DNA of 64,000 bases from Azospirillum sp. TSA2s (GCF_004923315.1 NZ_CP039642.1:1-64000); one strand, 5' to 3'. Positions 52,544 to 61,509 are shown, numbered from the stretch's first letter. The notes: generated by a model not told the origin, from the letters alone. A program made the numbers and translations.

Positions 52544-53197
52544 TTATCCTTCGATCGGCATGGAACGGAGGTCCGGGGTGACGATCAACTCGCACCCGGT
52601 GTTGGCGATTACCTGCTCCACCGTGACACCGGGGGCGGTTTCCTTCAAGACGAGCCCGACGTCGGTCGGCTCGATGACGGCGAGGTCGGTCACCACCAGG
52701 TCGACCCGACGGACCGAGGTCAGCGGCAGGGCGCAGCGTTCGACGATTTTCGCCTCGCCCTTGGCGCTGTGCTGCATGGCGACGATCACCCGGCGGGCGC
52801 CGGTGACCAGATCCATCGCCCCGCCCATACCCGGCACCATCTTTCCAGGCACCATCCAGTTGGCGAGCCGCCCCTCGCGGTCCACCTGCAGGCCGCCCAG
52901 CACGGTGACGTCCAGATGGCCGCCGCGGATCAGCCCGAAGGAGAGGGCGCTGTCGAAGGACGCCGCCCCCGGCAGGGCCGAGATGGGCGAGCCGCCGGCG
53001 TCGGTCAGGTCATGGTTCTCCGCGCCGGTGATCGGGCCGGACATGCCGACGATCCCATTCTCCGACTGGAAGAACACGTGGCGTCCGACGGGGACATAGC
53101 GGGCGACCAGGGTCGGCAGGCCGATACCCAGGTTGACGAGGTCGCCGTCCTTCAGTTCCAGCGCGACGCGCTTGGCGATCAGGGTCTTTTCATCCAT
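52544..53197 (-). CDS. atoA: Acetate/acetoacetate CoA-transferase, subunit B
   Basis: The 217-aa product closely follows the E. coli AtoA pattern: VNLGIGLPTLVARYVP, active-site Glu in QSENGIVG, and LGGLQVDREGRLANWMVPGKM. With AtoD it activates acetoacetate to acetoacetyl-CoA; succinyl-CoA as donor cannot be excluded. The ATG at 53197 follows GGGGAGTATC. Six nt separate it from bdhA. Confidence 0.92.
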   Translation of the reverse strand: MDEKTLIAKRVALELKDGDLVNLGIGLPTLVARYVPVGRHVFFQSENGIVGMSGPITGAENHDLTDAGGSPISALPGAASFDSALSFGLIRGGHLDVTVLGGLQVDREGRLANWMVPGKMVPGMGGAMDLVTGARRVIVAMQHSAKGEAKIVERCALPLTSVRRVDLVVTDLAVIEPTDVGLVLKETAPGVTVEQVIANTGCELIVTPDLRSMPIEG

Positions 53198-53214
53198 GGC
53201 TCGATACTCCCCGA

Positions 53215-53871
53215 TCAGCGCGGCTTGGAGGTGACGATGTGGTCGACCAGAACCGACGGTGTCATCACCGCGTCGGGCGGGATGCAACCGACGGGCAGGA
53301 TGTCCTCGGCCTCGGCGATGACGGTGGCGCCGGCCATCGCCATCAGTGGGTTGAAATTGCGCGCGGTCAGCGCGTAGGTCAGGTTGCCGTACAGGTCGGC
53401 CTGCTTGGCGGCGACCAGCGCGAAATCGGCCTTGATCGGCATTTCCAGCAGATAGGTCACGCCGTCGATCTCGACCTTGCGCTTGCCCTCCTCCACCGTG
53501 GTGCCGACGCCGGTGGGGGTCAGGACGCCGCCCAGCCCGACGCCGCCGGCGCGGATACGCTCGGCCAGCGTGCCCTGCGGCACCAGTTCCACCTCGATGT
53601 CGCCGGCGATCATCTGCTTCTGCGTCTCGGGGTTCAGGCCGATGTGGCTGGTGACGACGCGGCGCACCAGCTTCTCCACCACCAGCTTGCCCAGTCCGTT
53701 GTTGGGCCGCGCAGTGTCGTTGGCGATGATGGTCAGGTCGCGCTTGCCCTGGCGGATCAGTTCGTCCACCAGCCGGTTGGGGCCACCGACGGCCATGAAG
53801 CCGCCGATCAGCAGGGAAGCGCCGTCCGGAATGCGCGCGACGGCCTCTTCCAGGGAAATGAGCTTGTTCAT
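53215..53871 (-). CDS. atoD: Acetate/acetoacetate CoA-transferase, subunit A
   Basis: The 218-aa product matches the AtoD pattern: LLIGGFMAVGGPNRLVDELI, IANDTARPNNGLG, HIGLNPETQKQMIAGDIEVE and GVLTPTGVGTTVEEGK. Start at 53871, 2 nt after the permease stop, so translational coupling is likely. It differs in size from the pcaI/pcaJ transferase in this window, consistent with a different substrate. Confidence 0.92.
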   Translation of the reverse strand: MNKLISLEEAVARIPDGASLLIGGFMAVGGPNRLVDELIRQGKRDLTIIANDTARPNNGLGKLVVEKLVRRVVTSHIGLNPETQKQMIAGDIEVELVPQGTLAERIRAGGVGLGGVLTPTGVGTTVEEGKRKVEIDGVTYLLEMPIKADFALVAAKQADLYGNLTYALTARNFNPLMAMAGATVIAEAEDILPVGCIPPDAVMTPSVLVDHIVTSKPR

Positions 53872-53873
53872 CG

Positions 53874-55265
53874 TCAGACGATCCCGGTCAGGTAGTAGAC
53901 GGCGATCACGAAGAAGACCGCCAGCGTCTTGATGCAGGTGACGGCGAAGATGTCGCCATAGGACTGCCGGTGCGTCAGCCCGGTGACGCCCAGCAAGGTG
54001 ATGACGGCACCATTGTGCGGCAAGGTGTCCATGCCGCCACTGGCCATCGAGGCGACGCGGTGCAGCACCTCCATCGGGATGCCGGCGGCATTGGCGGCGG
54101 TGATGAACTGGTCGGCCATGGCGGCCAGCGCGATGCTCATGCCGCCGGACGCCGACCCTGTGATGCCCGCCAGCACGGTGACCGTCACCGCTTCGTTCAC
54201 CAGCGGGTTGGGGATGGCGGACAGCGCGTCGCGGATCACCAGGAAGCCCGGCAGCGCCGCGATCACCGCGCCGAAGCCGTATTCCGACGCCGTGTTCATC
54301 GAGGCCAGCAGCGACCCGCCGATCGCGGCCTTCGTGCCCTCGGCGAAGCGCTGGGACACCGGCTTCCAGGCGAAGACCAGCACCATCAGGATGCCGCAGA
54401 GCAGCGCCCCCACCACCGCCCAGATGCCGGCGACGGCGGAAACCTGCGTCACCAGCGGCTTGGCGCCGGGGGTCAGGACAACTTCGCTGGTCGTGCCGTA
54501 GATGACGGGGATCGCCATGGTGAACAGCTTGTTCAACACGCCGACGGCGACCAGCGGCGACAGCGCCAGGATCGGATTCGGCAGCAGTTCGGAGGCCACC
54601 GGCTCCGGCTCGTTGGTGTGGCCGCTGCCGTAGCCCTCGCCGCGCGCGATGGCGGAGCGCACCCGCCATTCCAGATAGAGCAGGCCCAGCGTCAAGATGA
54701 AGACCGAGCCGATCAGGCCCAGCCAGGGGGCGGCATAGGCGTCGGTCTTGAAGAAGGTGGTGGGAATGATGTTCTGGATTTGCGGCGTGCCCGGCAGCGC
54801 GTCCATCGTGACGGTGAAGGCGCCCAGCGCGATCACGCCGGGGATCAGGCGCTTGGGGATGTCGCCCTGCCGGAACATCTCCGCCGCGAAGGGATAGACG
54901 GCGAAGACCACGACGAACAGTGACACGCCGCCATAGGTCAGCAACAGGCAGACCAGGACGATGGAGGTCACCGCACGCTCGCGCCCGACCAGCTTGATGA
55001 CGGCCGAGACGATCGACTTGGAGAAGCCGGACAGCTCGATCACTTTGCCGAACACCGCGCCCAGCAGGAAGACCGGGAAGTACAGCTTCACGAAGCCGAC
55101 CATCTTGTCCATGAACAGGCCGGTGAAGACCGGCGGCACGGCGGACGGGTCGGTCAGCAGCACCGCCGCCAGCGCCGCCACCGGCGCGAAGAGGATGACG
55201 CTGAAGCCCCGATAGGCGACCAGCATGAGGAACGCGAGCGCTCCCAAGCAGATCAGGAAACTCAT
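53874..55265 (-). CDS. GntP-family permease, probable hydroxybutyrate/acetoacetate importer
   Basis: The 463-aa membrane protein has about twelve helices. GntP-family stretches include VFLLGAVFGKVIELSGFSKS, TMDALPGTPQIQNIIPTTFF and SASGGMSIALAAMADQF. The ATG at 55265 has GAGGGAGCATCG upstream; the longer frame lacks support. First gene of the operon with atoD, atoA and bdhA, which makes a C4 ketone-body acid the likely substrate (inference). Confidence 0.9.
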   Translation of the reverse strand: MSFLICLGALAFLMLVAYRGFSVILFAPVAALAAVLLTDPSAVPPVFTGLFMDKMVGFVKLYFPVFLLGAVFGKVIELSGFSKSIVSAVIKLVGRERAVTSIVLVCLLLTYGGVSLFVVVFAVYPFAAEMFRQGDIPKRLIPGVIALGAFTVTMDALPGTPQIQNIIPTTFFKTDAYAAPWLGLIGSVFILTLGLLYLEWRVRSAIARGEGYGSGHTNEPEPVASELLPNPILALSPLVAVGVLNKLFTMAIPVIYGTTSEVVLTPGAKPLVTQVSAVAGIWAVVGALLCGILMVLVFAWKPVSQRFAEGTKAAIGGSLLASMNTASEYGFGAVIAALPGFLVIRDALSAIPNPLVNEAVTVTVLAGITGSASGGMSIALAAMADQFITAANAAGIPMEVLHRVASMASGGMDTLPHNGAVITLLGVTGLTHRQSYGDIFAVTCIKTLAVFFVIAVYYLTGIV

Positions 55266-55497
55266 TTGGACGATGCTCCCTCGGTGATTCTTTTCGGATG
55301 GCCGACGTCTTGGATGTCGGTTCCGGGCGTTGCGGCTGAAACAGCCGGCGCAGCCTCTCGTGGTGGACCCGGCTACGGGTGCATGCATCGATATGAGCAA
55401 AGGTCGTGCCACTGGCAGGGAGCATGGTCGTCGCAGGCGAAACCTTTGACACCGCCGACTTTTTGCACCGCACACAAAACTGCCAGTCGGGCTCAAT

Positions 55498-55564
55498 GTC
55501 TCAGACGAGAGACTGGATGCGGCGATAAAGTCTCATTTTCGAGATATCGTCTCATTTTATAGAC
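55498..55564. promoter_or_regulatory. Repeated GTCTC/GAGAC boxes upstream of the ketone-body operon
   Basis: GTCTCAGACGAGAGAC (55498-55513) is a dyad with GTCTC/GAGAC arms. Further on, GTCTCATTTTCGAGA (55530-55544) and GTCTCATTTTATAGAC (55549-55564) repeat the motif at 19-bp spacing. They lie 230-300 nt before the permease start and could be operators for it or for copZ. The rest of 55266-55697 has the CueR-like promoter and no gene I can support. Confidence 0.55.
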
Positions 55565-55625
55565 AGGGGTGGCAGCACGAGACGATCCCATCGGGCGGCG
55601 GTTGAGCGGGCCAATGGAATGCCGC

Positions 55626-55656
55626 TTGACCTTCCAATCGCTGAAAGGAGCAGCCT
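55626..55656 (+). promoter_or_regulatory. CueR/MerR-like promoter of the copper chaperone gene
   Basis: TTGACCTTCCAATCGCTGAA begins with a -35 TTGACC fused to an ACCTTCC arm. After a 7-nt centre comes GAAAGGA, matching the CueR arm GGAAGGT at 5 of 7. This mirrors the long-spacer promoters controlled by CueR. No CueR gene is in the window. Confidence 0.65.
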
Positions 55657-55697
55657 GTCCCGATCGAGCATCGCCAAACCGTCAAGGGAGAAGACCT

Positions 55698-55898
55698 ATG
55701 CTGACATTGAAGGTTTCCGGAATGACCTGCGGCCACTGCGCCCAGACCGTGACCAAGGCTGTGGAAGCCGTTCCCGCCGTGGACCGCGCGCTGGTCGACT
55801 TGAAGGCCGGCCAAGTTGCCGTCGAAGGCAACGCTGATGAATCCGTCATCCGCCAAGCCATCGAGGATGCCGGTTATGAGGTACAAGGCCGGGCGTGA
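55698..55898 (+). CDS. copZ: CopZ-like heavy-metal-associated domain copper chaperone
   Basis: 66-aa single HMA domain with the metal motif GMTCGHC (residues 8-14) and a conserved GYEVQG C-terminus. It would carry Cu(I) in the cytosol. The ATG at 55698 has GGGAGAAGACC just upstream; a frame opens earlier at 55569 but overlaps the CueR-like promoter. No CopA ATPase gene is adjacent. Confidence 0.93.
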   Translation: MLTLKVSGMTCGHCAQTVTKAVEAVPAVDRALVDLKAGQVAVEGNADESVIRQAIEDAGYEVQGRA

Positions 55899-55907
55899 GA
55901 CGTCATC

Positions 55908-55951
55908 ACAAAAAAGAAAATGGGCGCCGGACCAATTGGCCGGCACCCATT
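55908..55951 (-). terminator. Rho-independent terminator of hemP
   Basis: AATGGGCGCCGG (55919-55930) pairs with CCGGCACCCATT (55940-55951) with one mismatch. On the minus strand TTTTCTTTTTT follows. It also sits just past the copZ stop and may act on both convergent genes. Confidence 0.88.
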
Positions 55952-55989
55952 CTCGGTGACGTTTTCCCGGAAGGTTCGTTGAAGGTCTT

Positions 55990-56157
55990 TTATTTGGTCA
56001 GAATCAGCTTGTTGGCGCGGGTCACGCGCAGGCGGTAGCTTTGCCCGGCGTGCTGGATCACGATCTCGCGGCTGCCCGACATCAGGCGGGCGGATTCGAC
56101 CACCGGCAGGGACGCGGCGATGAAGGAAGCCGGAGCGGAGACGGCGCTGTCGTGCAT
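55990..56157 (-). CDS. hemP: HemP hemin-uptake protein
   Basis: 55-aa protein with the HemP signature: SREIVIQHAGQSYRLRVTRANKLILTK is the whole C-terminal half (first residues SREIVIQHAG, last KLILTK). HemP proteins are linked to heme/iron uptake and, in some bacteria, activate heme-receptor genes. The ATG at 56157 has AGAAAGACACG upstream. A Fur-like box lies about 90 nt upstream. No heme receptor gene is nearby. Confidence 0.9.
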   Translation of the reverse strand: MHDSAVSAPASFIAASLPVVESARLMSGSREIVIQHAGQSYRLRVTRANKLILTK

Positions 56158-56246
56158 GGCGTGTCTTTCTTGCTGGACGGACGTTGCGGTCGGCGATGTC
56201 CGGGCGTGAACCCTGAACGGGACCCTACCTCTGCTCGCTCCCAATT

Positions 56247-56265
56247 GCAAGTCATTCTCATTCGC
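56247..56265 (-). promoter_or_regulatory. Fur-box-like site upstream of hemP
   Basis: On the minus strand GCGAATGAGAATGACTTGC matches the 19-bp Fur consensus GATAATGATAATCATTATC at 12 positions, including the AATGA-AAT core. Iron-responsive control of hemP is expected for this family. Confidence 0.65.
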
Positions 56266-56295
56266 TTTTGTGGCGCGCCGCTCCGAATTCCTTGG

Positions 56296-56940
56296 TCAAA
56301 CCCGGACCACACTGCGGACCATCCAGCGCAGGCCCACCACCAGCAGCTTGTTGTATTCGTTGACCAGCAGGTTCGCGGTGCCGGGCCACATCCACCAATC
56401 GTCCAGATGGACGGTGGGAGCGACGACGGGATGGGGGACCAGTTCCACGTCGGGCATCGCCATCGCCAGTTCCAGCATGCTGCGGCGCATGTGGTAGTTG
56501 GCCGTCACCAGCCGTAGCGACCGGAACCCCTGGTCGCGCATCCAATCCGCCGTCTCATAGGCGTTGCCGATGGTGCTGTCGGCGGAATAGCCCAATGTGA
56601 TGCAGCATTCCATCTCGGTCGGGGAATGACGGGAGAGCTTCAGCAGTTCCTGCACCTCCACCCCGTCATAGACGCCGGACACGAACAGCTTCTTCGCCCG
56701 CCCGGCGGCCAGCAATTCCAGCCCGGTGACCAGCCGGTTGCTGCCGCCGGTCAACACGACGATGGCGTCGGTCGGCCGTTGGGCATCGGCGCCGGCGGGG
56801 GGCGAGCGCGGCACGTCGGCCGCATACCAGAACAGACCGGCCAGCCAGGCAACCGCCAGCACCAGCGCGCCGGTCAACAGATGGCCGATCGCCCGCGCCA
56901 TCACCCCGCTGCCGCGCTGCCGGTGGTGGGTGAGGCTCAT
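56296..56940 (-). CDS. YdcF/SanA-family DUF218 protein
   Basis: 214-aa protein with one N-terminal membrane helix (about 20-42) and a DUF218 domain: AIVVLTGGSNRLVTGLELL, TIGNAYETADWMRDQG and LRLVTANYHMRRSMLEL. Related proteins are implicated in envelope polysaccharide or murein-related steps, but the reaction is unknown. The ATG at 56940 lies 10 nt after ftsX, so it is cotranscribed with ftsEX. Confidence 0.88.
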   Translation of the reverse strand: MSLTHHRQRGSGVMARAIGHLLTGALVLAVAWLAGLFWYAADVPRSPPAGADAQRPTDAIVVLTGGSNRLVTGLELLAAGRAKKLFVSGVYDGVEVQELLKLSRHSPTEMECCITLGYSADSTIGNAYETADWMRDQGFRSLRLVTANYHMRRSMLELAMAMPDVELVPHPVVAPTVHLDDWWMWPGTANLLVNEYNKLLVVGLRWMVRSVVRV

Positions 56941-56950
56941 CGCGACCCCG

Positions 56951-57844
56951 TCACGGCATCGACTCCAGCGTGCGCAGCACGGTCCAGCGCGCGGTCGCCA
57001 GCGCCAGCAGGGCCAGCGCCGCCGGGACCAGCAGCAGAACCACCCATTGCCAGGGCTCCAGCGCCAGATCCGGCAGCAGGCTGGCCCGCAGGCCCTGTGA
57101 GGCGCGGTGCAGCCCATACATGGTGCCGCCGGCCAGCAGCAGACCGATCCCGCCGCCGCGCAGGCTCAGGGACACCACGTGACGCTCGAACTGGCGGGAG
57201 ACATAGCGGTCGGTGGCGCCCATCAGATGCAGCAGCTCCACCACCGGCCGATGGATGGCGAGGCCGGTGCGCACCGCGAAGACCACGGTCATCACCGCCG
57301 CCGCCCCGATCAGCAGCACCACGCCCAGCGCCGCCAGCCGGATCGCCCCGGCGAAGGAGCGCAGGTCGGCCAGCCAAACCGCATGGTCGTCCAGCGTCGC
57401 CCCCGGCGCTGCCGAGGTCAGGCGCAGGCGCAGGCCCGCGATGTCGACCGGCCCGTTGGCGACGACGTCGATCATCCGCGGCATCGGCAGCAGCGGGTCC
57501 GAAGCCCCCGATCCCAACCAGGGCTCCAGCAGCCGGGCGATCTCACCGCCGCTCAGCAGGGTCGCCGATCCGATCCCGGGGGTGGAGCGCAGGACCGTCA
57601 GCGCCGCCTCCGTCCGCTCGTCCAGCGGTGCCACGGGAGCGCCCGGCATCGGCGCCACCTGCACGGTCAGCCCGCCGGCCAGCCCGCTGTCCCAGCGTTG
57701 CGCCATGTCCGAAACCAGCATGGCGCCGGCCAGCGCCAGAGCCGCCAGGAACGCCATCAGCGCGGTGATCCAGCCGAGAAAGCGCGAGGAGGGATCGACC
57801 GCCAGCGGCAGGTCGGACCGGGGCCGAACGGGACGAAGCGCCAT
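56951..57844 (-). CDS. ftsX: Cell division protein FtsX (ABC permease)
   Basis: 297-aa protein with the FtsX layout: a first helix near residues 25-45, a periplasmic domain containing RTEAALTVLRSTPGIGSATLLSGGEI, then three C-terminal helices (VVLLIGAAAVMTVVFAVRTGL; VSLSLRGGGIGLLLAGG). The ATG at 57844 has GGGAG upstream and lies 4 nt after the ftsE stop. With FtsE it regulates periplasmic amidases at the septum (family knowledge). Confidence 0.9.
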   Translation of the reverse strand: MALRPVRPRSDLPLAVDPSSRFLGWITALMAFLAALALAGAMLVSDMAQRWDSGLAGGLTVQVAPMPGAPVAPLDERTEAALTVLRSTPGIGSATLLSGGEIARLLEPWLGSGASDPLLPMPRMIDVVANGPVDIAGLRLRLTSAAPGATLDDHAVWLADLRSFAGAIRLAALGVVLLIGAAAVMTVVFAVRTGLAIHRPVVELLHLMGATDRYVSRQFERHVVSLSLRGGGIGLLLAGGTMYGLHRASQGLRASLLPDLALEPWQWVVLLLVPAALALLALATARWTVLRTLESMP

Positions 57845-57848
57845 GCCG

Positions 57849-58604
57849 CTACTCCCACCGCGGGTCATTGGCCCGCTGATCGTTGGCCCGCGCATCCTGC
57901 GCCCGGCCCTCATGCGTCCGGCCCTCTTGGACCCGGCTGCCGCGCGAGGGCACGACCATCAGCCGGCCGCTGTCGAGATGCAGGCGCGGATGGTCGAAAC
58001 GGCGGATCAGCGCCTCGTTGTGGGTGGCGATCACCACGGTGGTCCCCAGCTTGTACAGTTCCTCGAACAGATAGAGCAGCCGCATGCCAATGCCGTCGTC
58101 GACGTTGCCCGTGGGTTCGTCGGCCAGCAGCAGCCGCGGCCGGTTGATGACCGACCGGGCGATGGCGACCCGCTGCTTCTGCCCGCCTGACAGGGTCGAC
58201 GGCTTGGCGTGCAGGTGGTTGCCCAGCCCGACCCAGCGCAGGATCTCGCTGCAATGGGCGACCACGTCGGCCTCCGGCGTACCGGCCATGCGCAGCGGCA
58301 GCGCCACATTGTCCAGTGCCGACAGATGGTCGAGCAGCGCGAAATCCTGGAACACCACGCCGATCTGGCGGCGCAGTTCCGGCAGGTCGCGGCGGGTCAC
58401 CATCGCCATGTCGCGGCCGAACAGGGTGACCAGCCCGCGCGACGGCCGGTGAGCGAGATACATCAGCTTCAGCAGCGACGATTTGCCCGCCCCGCTGGCG
58501 CCGGTCAGGAAATGGAAGGATCCAGGCTGAAGGGTAAAGCTGATGTCGCGCAGCACCTCCGCCTCGGTGCCGTACCGCAAGCCGACATTCTCGAAACGAA
58601 TCAC
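57849..58604 (-). CDS. ftsE: Cell division ATP-binding protein FtsE
   Basis: 251 aa from a GTG at 58604 (VIRFENVGLRYG). Walker A GASGAGKSS (about 36-44), Q-loop VFQDFALL, signature LSGGQKQR and Walker B LLLADEPTGNVD are intact. It is about 25-30 residues longer than usual: the tail GRTHEGRAQDARANDQRAND is Arg/Asp-rich with short internal repeats. Coupled to ftsX. Confidence 0.93.
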   Translation of the reverse strand: MIRFENVGLRYGTEAEVLRDISFTLQPGSFHFLTGASGAGKSSLLKLMYLAHRPSRGLVTLFGRDMAMVTRRDLPELRRQIGVVFQDFALLDHLSALDNVALPLRMAGTPEADVVAHCSEILRWVGLGNHLHAKPSTLSGGQKQRVAIARSVINRPRLLLADEPTGNVDDGIGMRLLYLFEELYKLGTTVVIATHNEALIRRFDHPRLHLDSGRLMVVPSRGSRVQEGRTHEGRAQDARANDQRANDPRWE

Positions 58605-58751
58605 GGTCCCACCACAGCTCGTCAACCCCTCCACGCCGGGGACAATGCACCCGGCCGGGGGCGGAGTCCACCCCGCCCCGCACCCTGCCACGATGTCCCG
58701 GACCTCGCGGAATACTTGAGAAGTCGGCGAAGACCTGACAAGTTGCCGGCC

Positions 58752-59534
58752 ATGATCTGGATCCGGTCCCTCGCCTTCAACATCGCGTTCCATCTGTGGA
58801 CCGCGCTGATGTGCTTCGCCCTGCTGTGGATGCTGCTGTTGCCGCGTCCGCAGATGGTCGCGGTGGTGAAATGGTATCTGCGCACCGTCGGGTGGCTGGA
58901 GCGCACGCTCGTCGGCATCCGGTATGAAGTGCGCGGGCGCGAGAACCTGCCCGACGGCCCCTTCCTGCTGGCGGCCAAGCACCAGTCGGCGTGGGAGACG
59001 ATGAAGCTCCACCTTCTGGTGAAGGACCCGGCGATCATCCTGAAGCGCGAGCTGATGTGGATCCCGATCTGGGGCTGGTACGCCGCCAAGGCGAAGATGA
59101 TCCCGGTCGACCGTGGCGCCGGCGGGGCGGCGATCAAGTCGCTGATCCGCAACTCCCGCCCGGTGCGGGACGAGGGTCGCCCGATCGTGATTTTCCCGCA
59201 GGGCACCCGCGTCGCGCCGGGCACCTACCGCCCCTACCGCATCGGCGTCGGCGTGCTTTACGACAGCCTGGGCATTCCAATCGTGCCGATGGCGCTGAAC
59301 GCCGGGCTCTATTGGCCGCGCCACAGCTTCCTGAAGTATCCCGGCACGGTGGTGGTGGAATTCCTGCCGCCGATCATGCCTGGACGCCCGCGCGCCGAGG
59401 CGATGCACGACCTGGAGGAGCGGCTGGAGGCCGCGAGCGACCGCCTCGTCACCGCCGCCGGCGGCCCGCCGACCCTGCGCCCGTCGCAGCCGGAACCGGA
59501 ACGGGGCAAGCGGACGGTGACCGCCGTCTCCTGA
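58752..59534 (+). CDS. plsC: 1-acyl-sn-glycerol-3-phosphate acyltransferase (PlsC family)
   Basis: Acylates lysophosphatidic acid in phospholipid synthesis. The 260-aa product has one N-terminal membrane helix. The acyltransferase motif I reads KHQSAWET, an HX4E form in place of HX4D, and motif III reads FPQGTR instead of FPEGTR; both replace an acidic or amide residue with its close analogue. VPMALNAG is motif IV. Divergent from ftsE. Confidence 0.9.
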   Translation: MIWIRSLAFNIAFHLWTALMCFALLWMLLLPRPQMVAVVKWYLRTVGWLERTLVGIRYEVRGRENLPDGPFLLAAKHQSAWETMKLHLLVKDPAIILKRELMWIPIWGWYAAKAKMIPVDRGAGGAAIKSLIRNSRPVRDEGRPIVIFPQGTRVAPGTYRPYRIGVGVLYDSLGIPIVPMALNAGLYWPRHSFLKYPGTVVVEFLPPIMPGRPRAEAMHDLEERLEAASDRLVTAAGGPPTLRPSQPEPERGKRTVTAVS

Positions 59535-59657
59535 CGGGTGACATAAGAGCCGATCGCGACGGTTATCCTTGAGCGCGGCGGCGTATCTGCCTACGCTCGC
59601 GCAACGAATCGCCGGAAGGGCCGGTTGAACCGGCTCCGGATGACGCGCGAGAGGAAG

Positions 59658-61484
59658 ATGACGCAAACCGAGAAGCCCCAAAGGCCCACCCGGCGTCAGG
59701 ACCGCTGGACGGAGCGGTGGCGCGCCGCCGCCGTCGCCCTTCTGATGACGGTGCAGCCGCTGTCGGTCCCCGTCGGCGCAGTCCTCACCGCTCCCGCGGC
59801 CCCCGCTCCGCTTGCCATAGCCGCCACCGCGGCGGCCATCACCCTGACACCGGCGGACGCCGAAGCCCGTGCCGGCTCCAGCAGCCGGTCGTCGGGCGGC
59901 TATTCGCGACCGTCGCGCACCCCGTCCATCGGCGGCGGCAGCGGCGGCTACACCCGCCCCTCGGCCCCGCGCACGCCCTCCACCGGTAGCGGCGGCGGCT
60001 GGTTTTCCGGCGGGCCATCCAGTTCCAGCGGCGGCTATGCCCGGCCGGGCAACAGCGCCCCGTCGGTCGCCGCCCCGCCGACGTCGGCAGGTGACAAGGC
60101 CTTCAGCCAGCAGGGCTCGGCCGATGCGCTGAACCGCTACCGGACCAAGCAGGACGCCGACCGCACGCCGCCAGCGCAGCCAAGCGCTCCGCCGCCCGCC
60201 GCCTCCACCCAGGGCCGCAGCAACGGCTCGAGCGGGTCGGGCTGGGGGTGGGGCTGGGGATCGGGCGGCTCCTCCTACCGCACCCCGTCCACCCGGCCGG
60301 CGCCGGCCAATCCCTATGGCGGTTACGGCTGGAGCCCGCCGCCCTACACCTACAGCGCGCCGCGCCGTTTCGGCATCTGGGACGGGCTGTTCCTGTGGTT
60401 CATGCTCGACACGCTGACCCGGCCGGGCCATGCCGCCTTCTTCCACAACAACGCCGACGACCCCGGTTATCGCGAGTGGCGGCAGGAGGCCGACCGGCTG
60501 GCCCGCGACAACGCGGAACTGCGCGGCAAGCTGGACCAGCTCGACCAGTCGATGGCCGCCCAGGCCGGAACCCCGCGCGAGGCGGGACAGCTGCCGCCGG
60601 ACGTGCCGGCGGATCTGGCCCGCGCCGACTCCGCCAAGTCGGTGGACAGCGCCAGCGCGGCACAGACATCGCGCGGATCCGGCGGGCATGGCTTCTGGTG
60701 GTGGGGCCTGCTGCTGCTTGGCGTCGCGGTGCTGTTCCTGCTGTGGCGGGCGCGGCGCCGGATGGAGTCGCCACCAAAATCGGGTCCAGTTTCCAACGGT
60801 CCCGTTTCCAAGGGAGGATCGGACGTGCCCCTGTTCGGAACGCTCGGCAACTACGTGAACCAGAAGCTCAGCGGCAAGGCCTACAGCCCGTCGCTGTTCC
60901 GGCTGGGCATGACGGTCACCATCGACCCCACCCCCTTCCTGCTGGCGGAGAGCGCCACCAAGGTCAAGGCGCCGGACACCGGCACCGACCGGCTGGTGTC
61001 GATCGAGGCGGTCGGCACCGTCACCTCCGGCCCGGCCACCGTCTACCGCCTGCACCTTCCGGGGGGTGGCTTCTTCCAGATTCACCTCGGCCCCGACGGG
61101 CAGCCGGACGAGTGCCGCTATTTCACCCCCATCGACAGCGTCACCCCGTCCGACGAGGGCGAGTGGGGATTCTGGCTGGACGATGCGGAGGGAATGATCG
61201 GCTGGCCGGAGTTCCAGACCAAGGACGGCAAGCTCTATCCCCGCGTCTGGCAGCCGGGAGCCAGCCGCATCCAGCCCTTCACCCTCAGCGAGGCGCGCCA
61301 GACCCTGCGCGGGACCGAGACGGTGACCAGCCAGTCGATGCTGTACGGCGCCGCCACCGGAGCCGCAGCCCCGGCGCCCGCCACCGAATATATCCTGGTG
61401 GAGGCGGTGGAGCGGTCCGGCCGCGCGTCGGTCGAGATCGCCGCCGGCATCGACGTGAATCCCGCCTCCCTCTCCCTGTCCTAA
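59658..61484 (+). CDS. Membrane-anchored DUF2491 (YjfK-like) protein
   Basis: 608 aa. An N-terminal hydrophobic segment (about 18-55) may be a signal anchor. A Ser/Gly/Pro-rich low-complexity stretch follows (about 65-240), then a second membrane helix (HGFWWWGLLLLGVAVLFLLW, about 347-366). A C-terminal DUF2491 domain includes TVTIDPTPFLLAES, LHLPGGGFFQIHLG and GEWGFWLDDAEGMIGWPEF. Only the last part matches E. coli YjfK; the long N-terminal part is an addition. The ATG at 59658 has GAGAGGAAG upstream. It is grouped with DUF350 and PspA genes. Confidence 0.8.
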   Translation: MTQTEKPQRPTRRQDRWTERWRAAAVALLMTVQPLSVPVGAVLTAPAAPAPLAIAATAAAITLTPADAEARAGSSSRSSGGYSRPSRTPSIGGGSGGYTRPSAPRTPSTGSGGGWFSGGPSSSSGGYARPGNSAPSVAAPPTSAGDKAFSQQGSADALNRYRTKQDADRTPPAQPSAPPPAASTQGRSNGSSGSGWGWGWGSGGSSYRTPSTRPAPANPYGGYGWSPPPYTYSAPRRFGIWDGLFLWFMLDTLTRPGHAAFFHNNADDPGYREWRQEADRLARDNAELRGKLDQLDQSMAAQAGTPREAGQLPPDVPADLARADSAKSVDSASAAQTSRGSGGHGFWWWGLLLLGVAVLFLLWRARRRMESPPKSGPVSNGPVSKGGSDVPLFGTLGNYVNQKLSGKAYSPSLFRLGMTVTIDPTPFLLAESATKVKAPDTGTDRLVSIEAVGTVTSGPATVYRLHLPGGGFFQIHLGPDGQPDECRYFTPIDSVTPSDEGEWGFWLDDAEGMIGWPEFQTKDGKLYPRVWQPGASRIQPFTLSEARQTLRGTETVTSQSMLYGAATGAAAPAPATEYILVEAVERSGRASVEIAAGIDVNPASLSLS

Positions 61485-61509
61485 CCCACACGACAAGAGT
61501 GCCGGCCCC

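Noticed and set aside
55569..55697. Longer start for the CopZ-like protein
   Set aside because: It would place codons across the CueR-like promoter; the start at 55698 has the ribosome site and family N-terminus.
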